Assembly (NCBI GenBank): GCA_017590115.1
Contig: JAGGNK010006224.1
Location: forward strand, 525,592-589,591
From: Montifringilla adamsi
Lineage: Eukaryota > Chordata > Aves > Passeriformes > Passeridae
Direction of reading: 5' to 3'
Length of the DNA: 64,000 nucleotides
The notes below the pieces were generated by a model that worked only from the letters and a program-made list of their open reading frames with translations, had not been told where the DNA came from and searched no databases. Shown here piece after piece: positions 35,301 through 48,600 of the stretch. How positions within the stretch are numbered: the first letter of the stretch is position 1; each line of letters opens with the position of its first letter. A program made the position numbers and the translations under genes.

Positions 35301-38089
35301 AAGTCCCTAAAGAATTTTTAAATAATTGGGATTATATTAATCAATGGACATTTCAGGGAAAGAAACAGTTTTTTCCTCCTATGAGGTAAAATATTTCTGC
35401 TTGTATAGTTATGGTCTCATGTCTTCCAGAACATCTCTCTGACACCTTGGACAGAGTTCTCAGGGCTTCTTCCACTGCCATCCCAGCAGTGCAAGAGCTT
35501 CTTGCAGTCTAAAGCACAGTTTTCCATGCAATGTTCTCATTTTTCATGCCTTCTAATAGAAAACTGAACTCACCATTGGAATGCATAGAAAATTTGTGGT
35601 GGGACTGAAAACTGGCTTGAAAGTTTAAGATCTTATGAACCTTTGTGCTTCATTTGTTTTTACTGTGTAAAAAATGTAATGAACGTGGTCCAGCTCATAG
35701 AGTGGTAGACAATTTTACTACATTAATGTGTATATACAGAAGTAGCAGAATTGAACAGGTCATAAAATACTCTGTTTGATTTTCTAAATATTGCATTAAT
35801 TTTAAAATCATGAAGAGCATGGATATAATGTCACAATGCTTTTCCTTCTAATGCATAGCAAATTGTGGATTTCACTTCAGCTATTCCAGGCATCCTGAAA
35901 TCTTTGTGGTTTTATAAGTTTTATTATTTATTATTTATTTATTATTATTCAGTATTATTTATTATTTTTATTATTTATTGTTCTCAACTATAAAGTCAAT
36001 TAATTTTCCTGTCCTGATGAACTATGAAAATTGGCAGGGCTTTCAGGTAGATATGAAATACACATTTAGTAGAACTCAGGATCAGGCCAAGATTGAAAGA
36101 ATATCAAAAGCAGAATATTGCCAATCACAGGCATTATAGTATGACTACTCAAATATTTATATTTTGTTTTACTGTATAGAATAAATTTTAGTAACTTGTG
36201 TTCAAGATGGAGAAATGTATTATGGGATCAAATTTCAGCATATATGATCTTGGTCAGATGAACTCTTTTGCAAGTTGGTGTGACGCTGAATTTGCCCTTC
36301 TGCTCAATCCAAATACTAGTCATCATTTCCATAGTGTGTAAATGTTCATGTGAATGATAGCATTTCATTCCCATCTTATCCCAGCTCATGTTACTGCTTT
36401 GGGAATATCTATTGTGACTCTTATCCTTCTGTATACTGTGCTGTCGTCACCACCGCTGTGGCTAATCCACTACTATTTGGCAAGAAAACTGTTTATCCAT
36501 TCTGTGTTAGGGTAGATAGCCGAAGTAAAAGCTGGAGGAGGAGGCACAAAATGTAGTACATTGTGTGTGTTCTCCAGTATATTAACATGCTAGCTGAGCT
36601 GACAAGGAGGAGATGACCAAGTGTTTTGGTTATTAGACTAATTTTGTCATGGTGTTTGATGACATACTACCAGATAAACTACAAGGATACTGTCACCAGA
36701 AGTAGCAGGAAAGTAGTAAAGACCATGTTCCTGTAGATTTCATAACTATCCTGCACTTTTTCCATAGTTTGTTGTGTAAAGAATCACTTACACCCTAAAT
36801 ACTAACCTTGATCAACTAGAATTGCTGCATTAAAGTAGGAATGTTTATGGTTCAGTGTCTCAATTTCCTCCACTTTTGACAATCTTTGTTTTGGCTGCTA
36901 ATGGCTCATACAGCAGCCATTTTTGATACCACAAGTCCCAGTGTTGCATAGAGAAAGAAACAAGCCAAGGACTATCCCATCTGAGGAACAACAGAAGCAA
37001 TATTTACCCCACACTCTTACTTCTTTAGAGTTTGAGGTTGTTTGGTTTTTTCCACTCTGTTTTTCAGAGTATGTTAGTTTATTCTATTAGGTGTTTATGC
37101 TAGGAAAAAAACAAACCAAAAACTAGTTGCCCTATCCACCCTCAGGAAAAAGAGACAAGAAAATTATCAAGGGAAACTTGATCTGTCTGTCTCTCCAAAA
37201 GCTAAATTAGCAAGTACAAAAGAATGGACTAAAGCTTGTTGCAACTCATATAACTGTTTACTACTTTAAATGCATTGCTTCCGTTTGATTCTTCTTAACT
37301 AAGAGCTACTCACCATACTCTGCCTCCTTGTGTTCTTGCTGATTAGCAAGAAATCATACAGCTGTGACTTTGTTCAATATTTGTGCATTTGCCAATTTTT
37401 GAATGAGTTTTCTCCCTTGACTAAGTAGTGTCTGTCTTGTCCAGCTCAGCCCTGTGATGGCAACGGTTTTCATTCTGCTGTGTTCTAGGTAGTTCTTGGG
37501 AAGATGCACTGTATTCCTTTCACCTAAGCATTTCTTATTGTCAAAGAGAAGCAAAGGGAAGAAAAGCCAAACACCCCCCAAACCATCAAGGTCTTTTGTT
37601 GTATCGTGCTTTTTGTTTTATCAGTAGGTCTATTGATGGGAAAGGCATAGTTAATATTAAAAAAATTAGGAGAGAATACTTCTTGCAGACTCATTTCTGA
37701 CATTGTGTCTGTGTGTTTGACAGTAGCCTTCATGTCACTGAGCACACATGCTGCTTTGCCACCCCTGCTTCTCAGGGATCCCCCGTCCCTGCCTGCACAG
37801 GAGCCCACCAGCTGACTGTGCCTCTGTGCTGCCAGTGTGCAGCTAGCCCAGGAGTTGGTGGTTGAAAGCAGGCAGTGATTGACTGTACCCAGGAAGCATT
37901 GAAGGAAGTGAAACAGCAGGAAGAACCAGAGTTTTATCTTATTTTTGTTTGGCTTGGTTTTTTTTTTTTGTCCTAACACTAATAAGCAAGACTGAAATAA
38001 TTGCAATCTGGGGCATACAGTCCTTATCTTCTATTCCTGTGTTATTGATTAGGGATGATGCAGAGAATGATGCATGCTTATGAAGAGGG
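32366..38089. other. No gene recognised
   Basis: Mostly AT-rich, apparently single-copy DNA. A TTATTTA-type low-complexity block lies at about 35918-35985. A plus-strand frame of 136 codons at 34655-35065 has a good initiator context (G at -3 and +4), but no domain or splice context. A 160-codon minus-strand frame at 37524-38006 is lysine-rich at its start because it reads through a T tract. I treat both as chance. Confidence 0.5.
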
Positions 38090-38140
38090 AATGTCTAGAG
38101 ATTTTAGTAAAGGCTTTGACAAGGTTCACTCAGATTAATG
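38090..38140 (+). repeat. CR1 LINE scrap, RT motif A region
   Basis: The translation around 38098-38127 reads RDFSKGFDKVH, close to the DFSKAFDTVxH motif around the first catalytic Asp of CR1 reverse transcriptase. Only about 50 bp can be followed. Confidence 0.5.
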
Positions 38141-38214
38141 TTGTGATCTACAAATGGTTATTTACTATTGCTCCCAATTTATTCCTTTCTGAATGAATAT
38201 TCATTGTGCCAGCA

Positions 38215-38637
38215 TGTCACTGTCATATTTTCTGGAAAAATCCCCTTGTCCATGATTTCTCTCCTGGGAAGCTGAGAAGCTTCAGGGAAAAAGGAAAACG
38301 ATATTATCCCATTTGCTTCTCTTGTGTTTTGCTGCTTTGGAATGTAGTTGGAGATTGTTTATGCAACAGGTGGTTGTTTCATTGGTTTAATGTGAATTGT
38401 TTCTGACTTATTGGCCAATTACGGCCCAGCTGTGTCAAACTCTGGAGAGAGAGTCACGAAATTCTTTAATATCTTTTAGCCTTCTGTCTATATAATTTCT
38501 GTATTCTTTATTATAGTTTAGTACAGTTTTGTATTCTTTAATATAATGTAAATCATAGAACAATAAATTAGCCTTCTAAACACATAGAGTCAAATTTATC
38601 ATTCCTTTCTTCATCAGGGAACCCCGCAAATACAAGA
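38215..38637 (+). mobile_element. Solo LTR of an endogenous retrovirus, 423 bp
   Basis: Begins TGTCACTGTCATATTTTC and ends CAAATACAAGA. A 6-bp target-site duplication CCAGCA lies at 38209-38214 and 38638-38643. It has a TATATAA box at 38489-38495 and AATAAA at 38572-38577, so any R region is short. It aligns end to end with the minus-strand copy at 19932-20346. The terminal CA has mutated. No retroviral genes adjoin it. Six-bp duplications and the shared CAACA-type end place it with the 16.6- and 19.9-kb copies in a class II-like group. Confidence 0.93.
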
Positions 38638-38643
38638 CCAGCA

Positions 38644-39788
38644 AGCAGCTGTGGAAATAACGGGAACTTTTGCCTAGATTCAGGCTTCTGTTGCAAGCTG
38701 TGCTGAAGCTTTTTCTCTTAAAAGAAGTTTCACCTTTTTAAAGCAATGGAAAATGCAAGGCAAGTTCAAGTGAGATATTTATTAGCATTAAACAAGAGTA
38801 TTAGGTTCTTCCTTCATTCTGAATTTCTCCTGGCCACAGTGTGCTCTCTAAGGTCTTACATTAGAGAATATTCTGTTCAAGAAATTGAAATATAAAAAAG
38901 GAATGCATTATTCTGTAATTATTTTCCAAATAGCAAATATTTCCTTACTCTATGACCTTATTTATGGAACTAAATGTTCTATAGCATTTTTAAGCCTCCA
39001 ATACATTTAAAAAGCTCTTATTGTTAGTCTTAATATTCCTAGCTATTTGTGCTTCATTATTCCTTCATGCACTTCAAGTACCATCATTACATTCCTTTGA
39101 TTTTTCTTTTTAGAAGTAACAATGCTGTAGTTTTATGCTCCCTGTAATTTTTAGAGCTCCATTTTTGCTTGCAATTAACTTAACCAACTTGTCACTCAGA
39201 CTTACTGGCTTTGAAATTTCGTGCTTAATTTTGCATAATAGTACATACTCCCCCTGAGCCACCTTCATCATGTCTTTAAAGTTTAGCTGAACTTTAACAA
39301 CTTACCAACATCATCACGAATAAGCTCTGGCAGATTATTTCATTCTTAATTTTCAGATTGCACAGTTTCTTTTATTCAAATTTCTAGCTGAATGTCCTTC
39401 AAGAGCTGCATTAGATGGTAAATTGCAATCCTGAAGCAGTCCCTTATTCTGAGCTCATCTCTGCTGTGTAAAACATTTTAAAAACTCTTTTGCTTTCTAT
39501 TATCTGCAGCTCAGAATGCTGTGAAAGCAGAGCTTCTTCAGGACTTGGAGCAGTGTTCCTCAGGGGATCTTTGAATACTGTGTTGTTCTGAGTTAAATTT
39601 AAATTATTTAGGTGCATTTTCTAACCTCACATCAGTCATTTGTTCAGCTGTCCCCACTGTGACTCCTTCCTTCCTTCAGCAGTTTCTGCACAAACCTGGG
39701 GATGAACTGCAGTGGCATAAAGGTCTGCTCTGAAGGTAGTTGTAATAGCCAAAACCAGCTGAAGGCATACCCAAGGGTTAGAGTTTAC
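38644..39788. other. No gene recognised
   Basis: AT-rich spacer between two LTRs. Nothing recognisable. Confidence 0.5.
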
Positions 39789-39791
39789 CTC

Positions 39792-40383
39792 TCTTGTGGT
39801 TTAACCCCAGCCAGCAGCCAAGCCCCACTCAGCTGCTCTCTCATTTCCCCACCAGCAGTATCGGGGAGAGAATCAGAAAGGTAAAAGCTGAAAAACTTGC
39901 GTGAAGAGATGAAGACAGTTTAATAGGGAAGCAAAAGCACACACACAGGCAAAGGAAGGCAAGGAATTAATTCACTGCTTCCCGTGGGCAGGCAGGTGTT
40001 CAGCCATCTCCAGGGCCTCATCATGTGCAGTGGCTCCTTGGCACTGCACATGACAAATGCCAGCATTCCATATGTCACCCCCTTCCTCCTTCTTCTCCCC
40101 ACTTTATATACTGAGCGTGATGTCACACAGTCTGGAATATCCCTTTGGTCACTTTGTGTCACCTGTACTGGCTGTGTCCCCACTCAACCTCCCATTTACC
40201 CCCAACTTCCTCACCAGTGTGGCCATAGGAAAAGCAGAAAAGGCTTTGGCTTTGTGTAAGCCCTGCTCAGCGATAACAAAAACATCTCTATATTATTAAC
40301 ATTATGTTCAGCACGGATCCAGAACCAGCCCTATACCAGCCACTGCAGAGAAAGTGAACTCCACCCCAGACAAAGCCAGCACA
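39792..40383 (-). mobile_element. Endogenous retrovirus LTR, about 590 bp
   Basis: Resembles a widespread avian LTR: the plus strand reads 'tggtttaaccccagccagcag' near the left end and 'ccccagacaaagccagcaca' at the right, so the element starts TGTGCTGG on the minus strand. A minus-strand TATATAAA box is at 40103-40110 and an ATTAAA polyadenylation signal at 39919-39924, a spacing that suits an LTR. No target duplication is found at these ends. A 12-bp direct repeat CTCTCTTGTGGT (39789-39800 and 40409-40420) suggests the real right end could be 40408. No internal genes flank it. Confidence 0.8.
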
Positions 40384-40580
40384 AATTCACTGGTGCAATA
40401 GGCCTCCACTCTCTTGTGGTGATTTACAAAATAAGTTTAATTCATGTTAAACCTGATAGATATGGGGTGTTATTTGCCAGCTAGGGGCTAAGCAGAATAA
40501 TCTTGGAGTTGCTTCACATGTGCTTTTCTTTAACTTTAAAGACTGTTCCTCTCCCTCCAGCTTGTGTAAAATATATGTTC

Positions 40581-40772
40581 AGGTCACTAGTAGGATTCTG
40601 CAGGGCTCCATCCTTGAGTCTGTGCTCTTCAACATCTTCATAAATGACTTGGACACAGGACTGGAAGGGATACTAAGCAAGTTTGTGGATGATAAAAAAT
40701 TGGGAGGAACTGTTGAGTCCCTTGAAGGCAGGGCTCTGCTCTGCTTTGGGCACCACAATGTAAGAAAGACAA
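40581..40772 (+). repeat. CR1 LINE fragment with an internal deletion
   Basis: Translation gives SRILQGS, VLFNIFINDLDTGLEG and SKFVDDKKLGG, the CR1 reverse-transcriptase region with the catalytic Asp-Asp box (FVDD, 40682-40693; FADD is usual). After about 40738 the sequence jumps to FGHHNVRKT, which matches a later part of ORF2 (the W-x-P-Q-x-K-K-D region). Roughly the intervening segment is missing. The fragment is inactive. Confidence 0.85.
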
Positions 40773-43700
40773 ATGCAGTTATTGTTCAGTGAAGTAACTT
40801 CAAAAATATGCAGTGACTGCATTTGAGTCAAATACCAATCTTGTTGGATTTCAAATCCCTAACTAAAGGAAGAAGCATCTGGTATGTGGGTGGGAAGCCA
40901 GTGCCTAAACCAGTTCTTCCAAGAGTTTTGGGAAATGGACAAGATGAATGTGCTTAATTTTCAAACAGTTCCGATACAGTAATTTCTCAGGAGCATTATT
41001 ATTTCTGTCAGAAGAAGCAGTTGTAGTAATTGTAACAGTACGATTTGTTACAAGTAACAAAGACCCTTATTTTCTAATTTTTTCCCTACACATTTTATAA
41101 ACATCTAGAGAAATGATAGGATTTATATCTGTCTGTCTAGTTATAAGTATTTTTCTGCTATACAGATATTTCATTAATGTGTTGACAGTAATCTCTTGGG
41201 TTTTGGGAGATCCACTTGGGAATTAGTCTGAAGACCATGTGCTTGTTTGCCATCGTCCAAGAGCTTATAACTAAGTAGAGGGATCTTTAAAGTGATCTAA
41301 GAGTAACATAATGCATATGATAACATATTTTGGAGTTTTGAGTCATTAGGATGTAACAGAACCAGGCTTCTGGGTTTTGTTTGTTTGTTTGTTTCTCTGC
41401 AAATACTGGAGCCAGAAATTGCTATTTTCTTAAGGGTCTGTTCAATCTTATAACTCACCTGACTGACCTGACTCTGGGAACTGGGACTTGATAATAAATA
41501 TACAGTTATAACAGCTATGATAAAAATGCTGCACTGTGTACCAATATGTTGAGGGGAGGATATTAAAGCAGGTTATTTAAAATTTACTTATATTAAAAAA
41601 TTTAAGACATACAGATTATTGTCCTCAGGAGGGGAAATTACTTTGCAATTGCAGTACTTTTAGCTATTTATCTCCTTGTAATGTTTGGCTTTTAACTTTT
41701 CTCACTGGCTGGCAGTGAAAGTTAAATCTTCTGTTTTAAATTAGACTGCTTTCCTCAAAATCAAGGATGTTATACATATTTATGCATAGCATAAACATAA
41801 TAAGTAAACAAAATAAGAACAAAATTTTTTAAAAATATTCTAAGTAGTATATTTTGCAGTTAGGTAATAGAAAAGGAAACTGAATCTACAAGCCAACAAT
41901 ATGAAGCACCTTTCATGGCAGCAATCCCCTTTGAAAACTTGTCAATAAAATTTTTAAATTTTGGATTTCTTCTGGGTTTTGAAGAAAGCAAAAAGTTTGG
42001 TTTTATAAAAAAATTTTCTTTCCTACTATTGCAAATTTATAAGTGTTTATCATACTGATTTCAGTTCACAATGGTGCAACATTAAGGTATTTCAACTTTT
42101 TGAAACAATTTAGAAACAAATCTTTAAACAAAAGAACATACTGGTTTTTGTGGCTGTTCTGTTACAAAATCTTGAACTGTTTAAAAGAAATATTTGTAAT
42201 ATGCTGCACAACTATTGTGGAACATTACTAGTCTGTTTTAAATTCTTCAGCCTCTTCAAAGACAGATATTTACCTAACTTGTCCATGCTTTGAGGTATAC
42301 TATGTAGGGATATATTCCATTCTCCAGAATTTGTTGTGATACATTCAAGACATGTTATTCTCTTACTTTTTTTTCCTACAATGCATTTTTCCTTTGGCTT
42401 TTGAAGCATGTGTGGATTGGTGGTGTATGCAATTACCTGGAGTTTGCAGTGTCCTAAAGGAGCTAGCATGATTTATATGTGCAAAAGAAAATATTGATGG
42501 AGACAAATTACCTGCTTGTGATATTCCAGTACAGTTTGTACACCTTTCATGAGCTGTTTTATGCTCTTCCTGAGCTTTGACTTTGCCAATTAAGAGTCAA
42601 TAAGAGTGTAAACTTCAGCCTAAAGGTTTTTGCTTTTTCATTCCCTGTTGCTTTTTATCCATCCCTCCTTCAGTCTGCAGACTGAAACTGTAAAGCTGAC
42701 TATTTATGTAAAAAGCTTGTTAGGAAGGTTTACTTCTACTTCTGCTTCAGTACAGCTAAGCCAGATTTCAAGGAATTTAATCCCTCCATTTGGACAAGTG
42801 GGTTTGAAAACCCACACCCCAAAGTGTGAGTTTAAGTGTTACTGAAATGGGAGTTGCATTAGGATGTCCAAGTTGCATCTGGAGAAAAAAATTAGGAAGA
42901 TGAGCATTAGCAAGAAATAAGTCAGACCCTTGAGGGTTCCAGTCATGTGTGTGTTTAAAAATATCACAATTTTCAGCAATTCTGTATTAAAGCTGAAAAA
43001 CCTCTGTTTTTTAAATTGACAAAGGGAGGTTTTCCTTCTGCTTTTTATACACTGACTTCTTTCCTTCAAAGATTCATTTCTGTGAAATTAAACTACTTTC
43101 TTCCAAGTTCTTGGCCTGAGACAATTTGAAAATTGAAGTCAAGTTCTGAACTTGGTTTTCACTGGAACTGAGGAGGGGAAGGTGATTGGGTAAAATCATC
43201 AGGACTAATTAAGAATTTCCTTTCCATCTCTAAGTCTAATAGGAGACTTAGATTCTCTGCTGAGAAAGTTTGAAAATTTCCATTTTCCAAACTAATGGAG
43301 CATGCTCTGGGGGAGGGAGTTTGCACTCTTCTGTGCAGAAGCTGTCCTAGTTTGACAGAGGTCTGAAATGTGTAGATCCCAACTCCCATGTGTGAGTGAT
43401 GTAATATGACCATTTTCCCCTGTGTATCTAATATTTTAGAATGGCTCTAGTAGGGGATGTTTCAATGGATATTCCATGACTAGAGGCTTGGACATTTTTT
43501 CTGAAACAGAAAATAAATAAATTCAATTCACATTGGGAAGTATAAAGGATTTGAAGTGGGTATTGAGATTGAAGCACAATGTGTATGTGTGAGTGCTCTG
43601 ATCAGTCTCTCACCAGTTTGATATGGAGTGAAGATATGGGTGACAACTTCCCAAAAGTTGCGAGTCCAGCCCTTGATTGCCCTTCACTCTTGTAATAGCT

Positions 43701-44572
43701 CAAAACAAATTGCATCATATGTGTGAGTGGCATATTTTTTGTTTCAATACAAGGACAGACTAGAAATGAGAAAGAGGATTTCTTGTATTGGAAATTTCCT
43801 TGTCTTTCATCATCTCTCTCTCACAAAAAATAAATAAACTTCAAAGCTGGTTTAATCCAAGCGCAAAAATGTTTATTATTATTCAACAAGTGAATAAATG
43901 ATTCAGGATTAAATTCTTAACTGTAACATCATGAAAAACTCCCAAACTGCCAGGAGAAGTGACTGGAGATAAAACTCCAGGAAGAAAGAAAAAATTGCTA
44001 TAGTAGCAGAGTATATTAAGATTTTAATAGAGGAGCTTTTTGGTGGACAAGGAACATAGGGTTTTTTTAGTGAAAGCATCCATGTGAAGCCCCAATTTGT
44101 AAGACTAATGTGAGAAGATAGGTTTGCCAAACCTTTAGAATTTAGATACATCAAGTTTTGTATATAAGGCTGAAAATTTCCTGGTATGTAAGCACTACAA
44201 AACCAGAGGTATGGAAATATCTGTGTAGCTTTTAATAGTTGAAGTAATTGAAAGTTTTTTAGTAAAAAGAACTTTTTAATAGTGTTATGTGTAAATAGAG
44301 ATCATTACTTTTAAGTGAAATTGTGGAATTGAGCAAAGTAATCTTTTCCTGAGTTATTTAAACCCCATTATTTTTTTTCCAATATGCTTCATAAAAGTCA
44401 GGGAAAAACTAAACTGATTAGCCATGTTTTTCCGCAACAGCCATGGAAGTAAAGTTTTTTACATTTCATGCTTATGCATATAGTGTGTTATAAACAAATA
44501 TGAAAACATTTCCCTTTTCATGAATAAGGTGCAGTCTAAGGTCCTGAGCCTATAGAGATGCTTAGTTGTGAT
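40773..44572. other. No gene recognised
   Basis: AT-rich. A short (GTTT)n run lies at about 41376-41394. Frames of up to 90 codons with no domain. Confidence 0.55.
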
Positions 44573-44890
44573 TCACAGAATCATCCCAGACATAAGGCCA
44601 GCAGGGATGTTTGATTGTCATACGCAATTTGTTTTGTAATATGAGCGGTTTCGTGTTACCCATCTCAACTGTCCTATACCAAGAATCATTTGTTTGGCTA
44701 AGCACATCTTCCAGAGAAGTGCTCAGACATGATTCAAGGATCTCAAGGGGTGAAGAGTCTGCTGCTTCTCTTGGTAGCTATTCCAGTGATTAATTATCTC
44801 CTCTGTTTAGAGTTTGCACCTTATTTTCAACTTGCATCTGGCTTCAGCTTTCAGGCTCAGGGGTGGTTCTCTGCTGCCCAAGCTGTCCTT
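44573..44890 (-). repeat. Ancient CR1 LINE 3' region
   Basis: On the plus strand the order 'cacagaatcatcccagacataaggcc', 'ttccagagaagtgctc', 'ggtagctattccagtgattaatta' and 'agtttgcaccttattttcaacttgcatctg' follows the reverse complement of an old CR1 subfamily 3' end, like those in turtles and crocodilians. It is more diverged than the CR1 tail at 59.6 kb, in keeping with an earlier insertion. Confidence 0.7.
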
Positions 44891-45452
44891 CTTGAACTCT
44901 GAGCATCATGAAACATATTAGTGGTTCTGGTGCAACCTCTTCTGCTCTTGCATACATGCAAAACTCTTGGTGGGGTGTGTTTATGCCTATGTGTACTTTG
45001 GGATAGAGCAAATTTTGCTGTCCTTTAAAGCAGGAGTTAAAATCAAATGTGCCAAAGAAAACAAACTAAGAAGGCATTCCTATTTGAGGTACAGGCCAGC
45101 AGGTCATACGGATTATCTGAAACGTGCCAGGACACTGTCTTGGGAGTGATTACGTATTTCAGAGAACATGTTCTTGCTCTTGTGTTTGCAGAAACACACA
45201 AGAATAGTTATACTGCCCACTTGTTTTTTCCTTGCTGGAATTGAGATGAGGGAATCTAGTAAAATTACTTTTTCTTCAGAGGCAACTGAACTTCACAGGT
45301 TGGACACATGACCCTAAATCAATTTTGCCTGAATTTGAGGAGATAATCAGTAGTATTTAATTGGTTCAGTCCATCTTTGATATTGCTATGGTTGTTCTAT
45401 ATTTCAATATTTTTAAGAGAGAAAGAGTGAGGGACCCACCCTTGTCAGTTTG

Positions 45453-45476
45453 CCTTACAGTAATTTCACTGTAAGG
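45453..45476. other. Perfect 9-bp stem-loop
   Basis: CCTTACAGT and ACTGTAAGG flank the 6-nt loop AATTTC. Confidence 0.9.
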
Positions 45477-45611
45477 ACAATTGCAATTTTCCTATTGCTG
45501 TTCATTTACCAGACCTGTATCTCACACAGTGTGAGCTGCCTATTCTGCCGGCACTATTGTGGGAACTATCGTGTCCACTGTTGCTGGCTGCTTGATCCAA
45601 ATTCTGAACAG

Positions 45612-45638
45612 TTCATATAGCACTGTAAGCTATATGAA
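45612..45638. other. Perfect 10-bp stem-loop
   Basis: TTCATATAGC and GCTATATGAA flank a 7-nt loop, 135 bp from the preceding stem-loop. Confidence 0.9.
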
Positions 45639-48600
45639 TGTTTTGAAACCTAGGTTTCCAGGTGAAACATGCTTACCTGAGAAATTCAGGCTGAACCTAC
45701 CTGTCCAATATGCAAACATTTTATGTATTTGGAGAACAAACAAAAAAGGTGTTTTGAAAGAACATTGTCTCCTACTCCTGCTGTTAATTAACAACTGCCT
45801 AGGCAAAGAGCATACCTCCATGGTAAAACCTGACTCACCATGGGTAATGAGCTCTGTTGTGTTTTTCTGCCTTAGAAGGCTGTAAAAGAGTAAAGGCTTT
45901 TCATATAAGGCTGTGCTAGCTTCCAGCTTCCTTGTCCAGAGCTCTCTTGTAATCTAAGTGAGATTTGCATACGCATATTCAGGAAGAACATGCTGCACCT
46001 TTAAATATGGGTATTTAAGTTTGTAGCCAACATATGTTCTCCAGTCTGGAGATGATTCCCTTTTCATTCTCTTGAAAGGATTGTAGACATCTTAGGTGAT
46101 GTAAATCTCAGAGCACCTCTGCTTTTCTGGAGTGACTGTTGAGTAGCAGTCAGCAGTGTGGATAGGATATGGAAGTGTGGGCTTTAGGTTTGCATTTTGC
46201 TGCTGAGCATGTCAGCATGACTGAATCCACTGCATTGAACTTTGTTGGATTGCTGGGGTTTAAATTGTCAGTAACAAGTGTGGATTCTAGGAGCTAATGT
46301 TATTTGAGAAGTATAAGAAAAAAGCTCAGGTAACATAATTTAATTTCCACTTATTCTTAAGATGATTCCTGTTAATGGATCCCACATGTTTTGCATGTAC
46401 TTATGTGGGGTTTAATTATGGTATACACAAATTCCTCCAGTCGGTAAGCAGAGTTCACACATACAAAAATAATATGCTGGCCTTCTTTCAAATTATGATA
46501 AGAGCACAGAGATGGCTTCATTTGACAGTGATGAGGACACGGTCTTTGAAGCAAGCGTTGTTTCTGATCTGTTTTCCTATATTTGTAGGTTGATAAGATG
46601 AAGAAGGAGGAGAATATGGATTTGTACCAGTGCAACAGCAACTAAACCATGAAAATGGATTTGTCAGAACTGGAAATACATAGTGTTTGAAATGAAACAT
46701 TTTTAAGGACTGAATTTGTAAAAGAATGTGTATTGTGAACATAGCAGGGAAGGGCCTTCTGAAAACCAGATACATTCAAGGCAGGTTTTCCATTCCACTG
46801 GTAACTTGACCTAGAGGTGTTTTACAAGAAAGGAATTGGTATTAATCCTTGGAAGAGGTTTGAGTGTGTCTCCACTGGATGTCAGTAAAAGTCAAGGAAC
46901 AGAAAAGAAAATGAGGTATTGCAAGTACGTTGATCTCATTTTCAGAAATGTCAATCGTTATCCACAAATTTTCAGGCAGGTGAATAACATTGTACCAGGT
47001 ACTCAGATTATGGCGTACTGAACACTTTGCCCTTGTCTTTTCAATGACAGACAAATCTTTCATTTTCTTAGAAAAAGTCTCAAGGTTTTTTCAGACTGTA
47101 GCTAAAAAACCATAACAGTGCAACCTTTGTGGTGTTCTTCACCTGAAAGGGTCACTACTTGTTTCAAGCTGATAAAAAATACTACTTCCAAAGAAGCTAG
47201 AAGAAATAGCTAACATGCTATTTACTGTTGCACTTGTTTGCACTTGTTTGTAAATCAGAGATGCTGAGAAACCTCAACACTGGCTTTTCTGGAAAAACAT
47301 CATCCGATATATCATAAATTATGTAGGTAATAAAAAGACTGAAAACCAGGGAATATACAAGGCTGGTGCTATTATTTCATTCTGACGAAGAATCAGGAAG
47401 TGCACTGCTCACACTTTTGAGGATTTGAGACCTTAATGGAATAAGCTTTGAAGACCTCTCATTCCAAGAACTTCAAACTGATGGGTTAATTACCACTGAA
47501 GGCAGTATTCATTTAAATTGGCAAAAGAGCAGATTGTGATCTACAGAGCTTTAGTTTCAATAAAGCTGTCCCTATTACATGCCACATGTATGCATGCAAA
47601 ATAATTTTATCTTAAAAAATAGCTCCTGGTCTGAGCATGTTAACGGGCTAAGGTTTTTTTCCAGGAGAGCTCTAGGATAGATGAGATGAATCTAGCACTG
47701 GATTTTATACCTGCTCCATGTCTTGTAATGTATGGGTTCTCCCACTGCTGTTCACATAAAGGTTTTCAAAAATATCTGTGAAGTTTGCTGCATTTGGGCT
47801 CTCACCCGATGGTGCTCCATTTTAGAGCAGGATTTCCTAAAGCTCCCCCATCTTGAGACCTATAGATTGGTCAGAGCTCATTTAGCCTCTATGTTGAATA
47901 TTGACTTTCTGGATTCTTAGCTGAATCTCTGGTAGTCTAAAGTGTAGCGTGGGTGGCTGAATCAGTAGGTGCAGCAGTTCATAAATGGAGTGAAAGAACT
48001 TTTTGAAAGTCTTAAATTCAACTCTTGATAAGGATGACAAACTTGCAGAAGCTGATTAAATTGTCAGTGATTCATGTGATGACTTAAGGCTCTGTGTTTT
48101 ACAGAAACTTCATAAGGAAATCCACTGTCATAAAGTTTCCTTGGATTTTTATGAGTTTTTTATGGTTTTGGTTTTGGGGTTTTTTTTTAATTTTTAGTTT
48201 GAAAATATTGAAAGATTTTAGCAAAGGATACCCACTGAGGATAATCCAAAGTCCATTTTTAACAAGGCTAATGTAATATTTGTCTTTATGTTTACCTTTC
48301 AGTTCCTTCACTTATCTGCAGATAACTGCTATTTGTTTAAAGCCCTTTTCCACATATCTGATTGGAGGGCCAGCAGAAATAGAGATAACAGAAAAAGAGA
48401 AAAAGAAGACAGATATCTACAGAAAGTCAAAATAATCTCTCCATTGTAAAGGAGGTTATAATCATGCACTCTGTTTTCCCAGGACTAGCAGTCATCTGGT
48501 CAAGCAGCAGTGTGCACAGGTAGCTTCAGACTGGTCAAAGCATGTGCTGCCACTTGGCTAGTTCAGCATGAATTGTTGGGGGAAACACAAGGAGAAGGAA

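Noticed and set aside
37524..38006. 160-codon minus-strand open frame
   Set aside because: The longest frame present, but its start reads through a T tract as poly-Lys-rich sequence, it has no recognisable domain, and no splice context supports it. Chance is sufficient.
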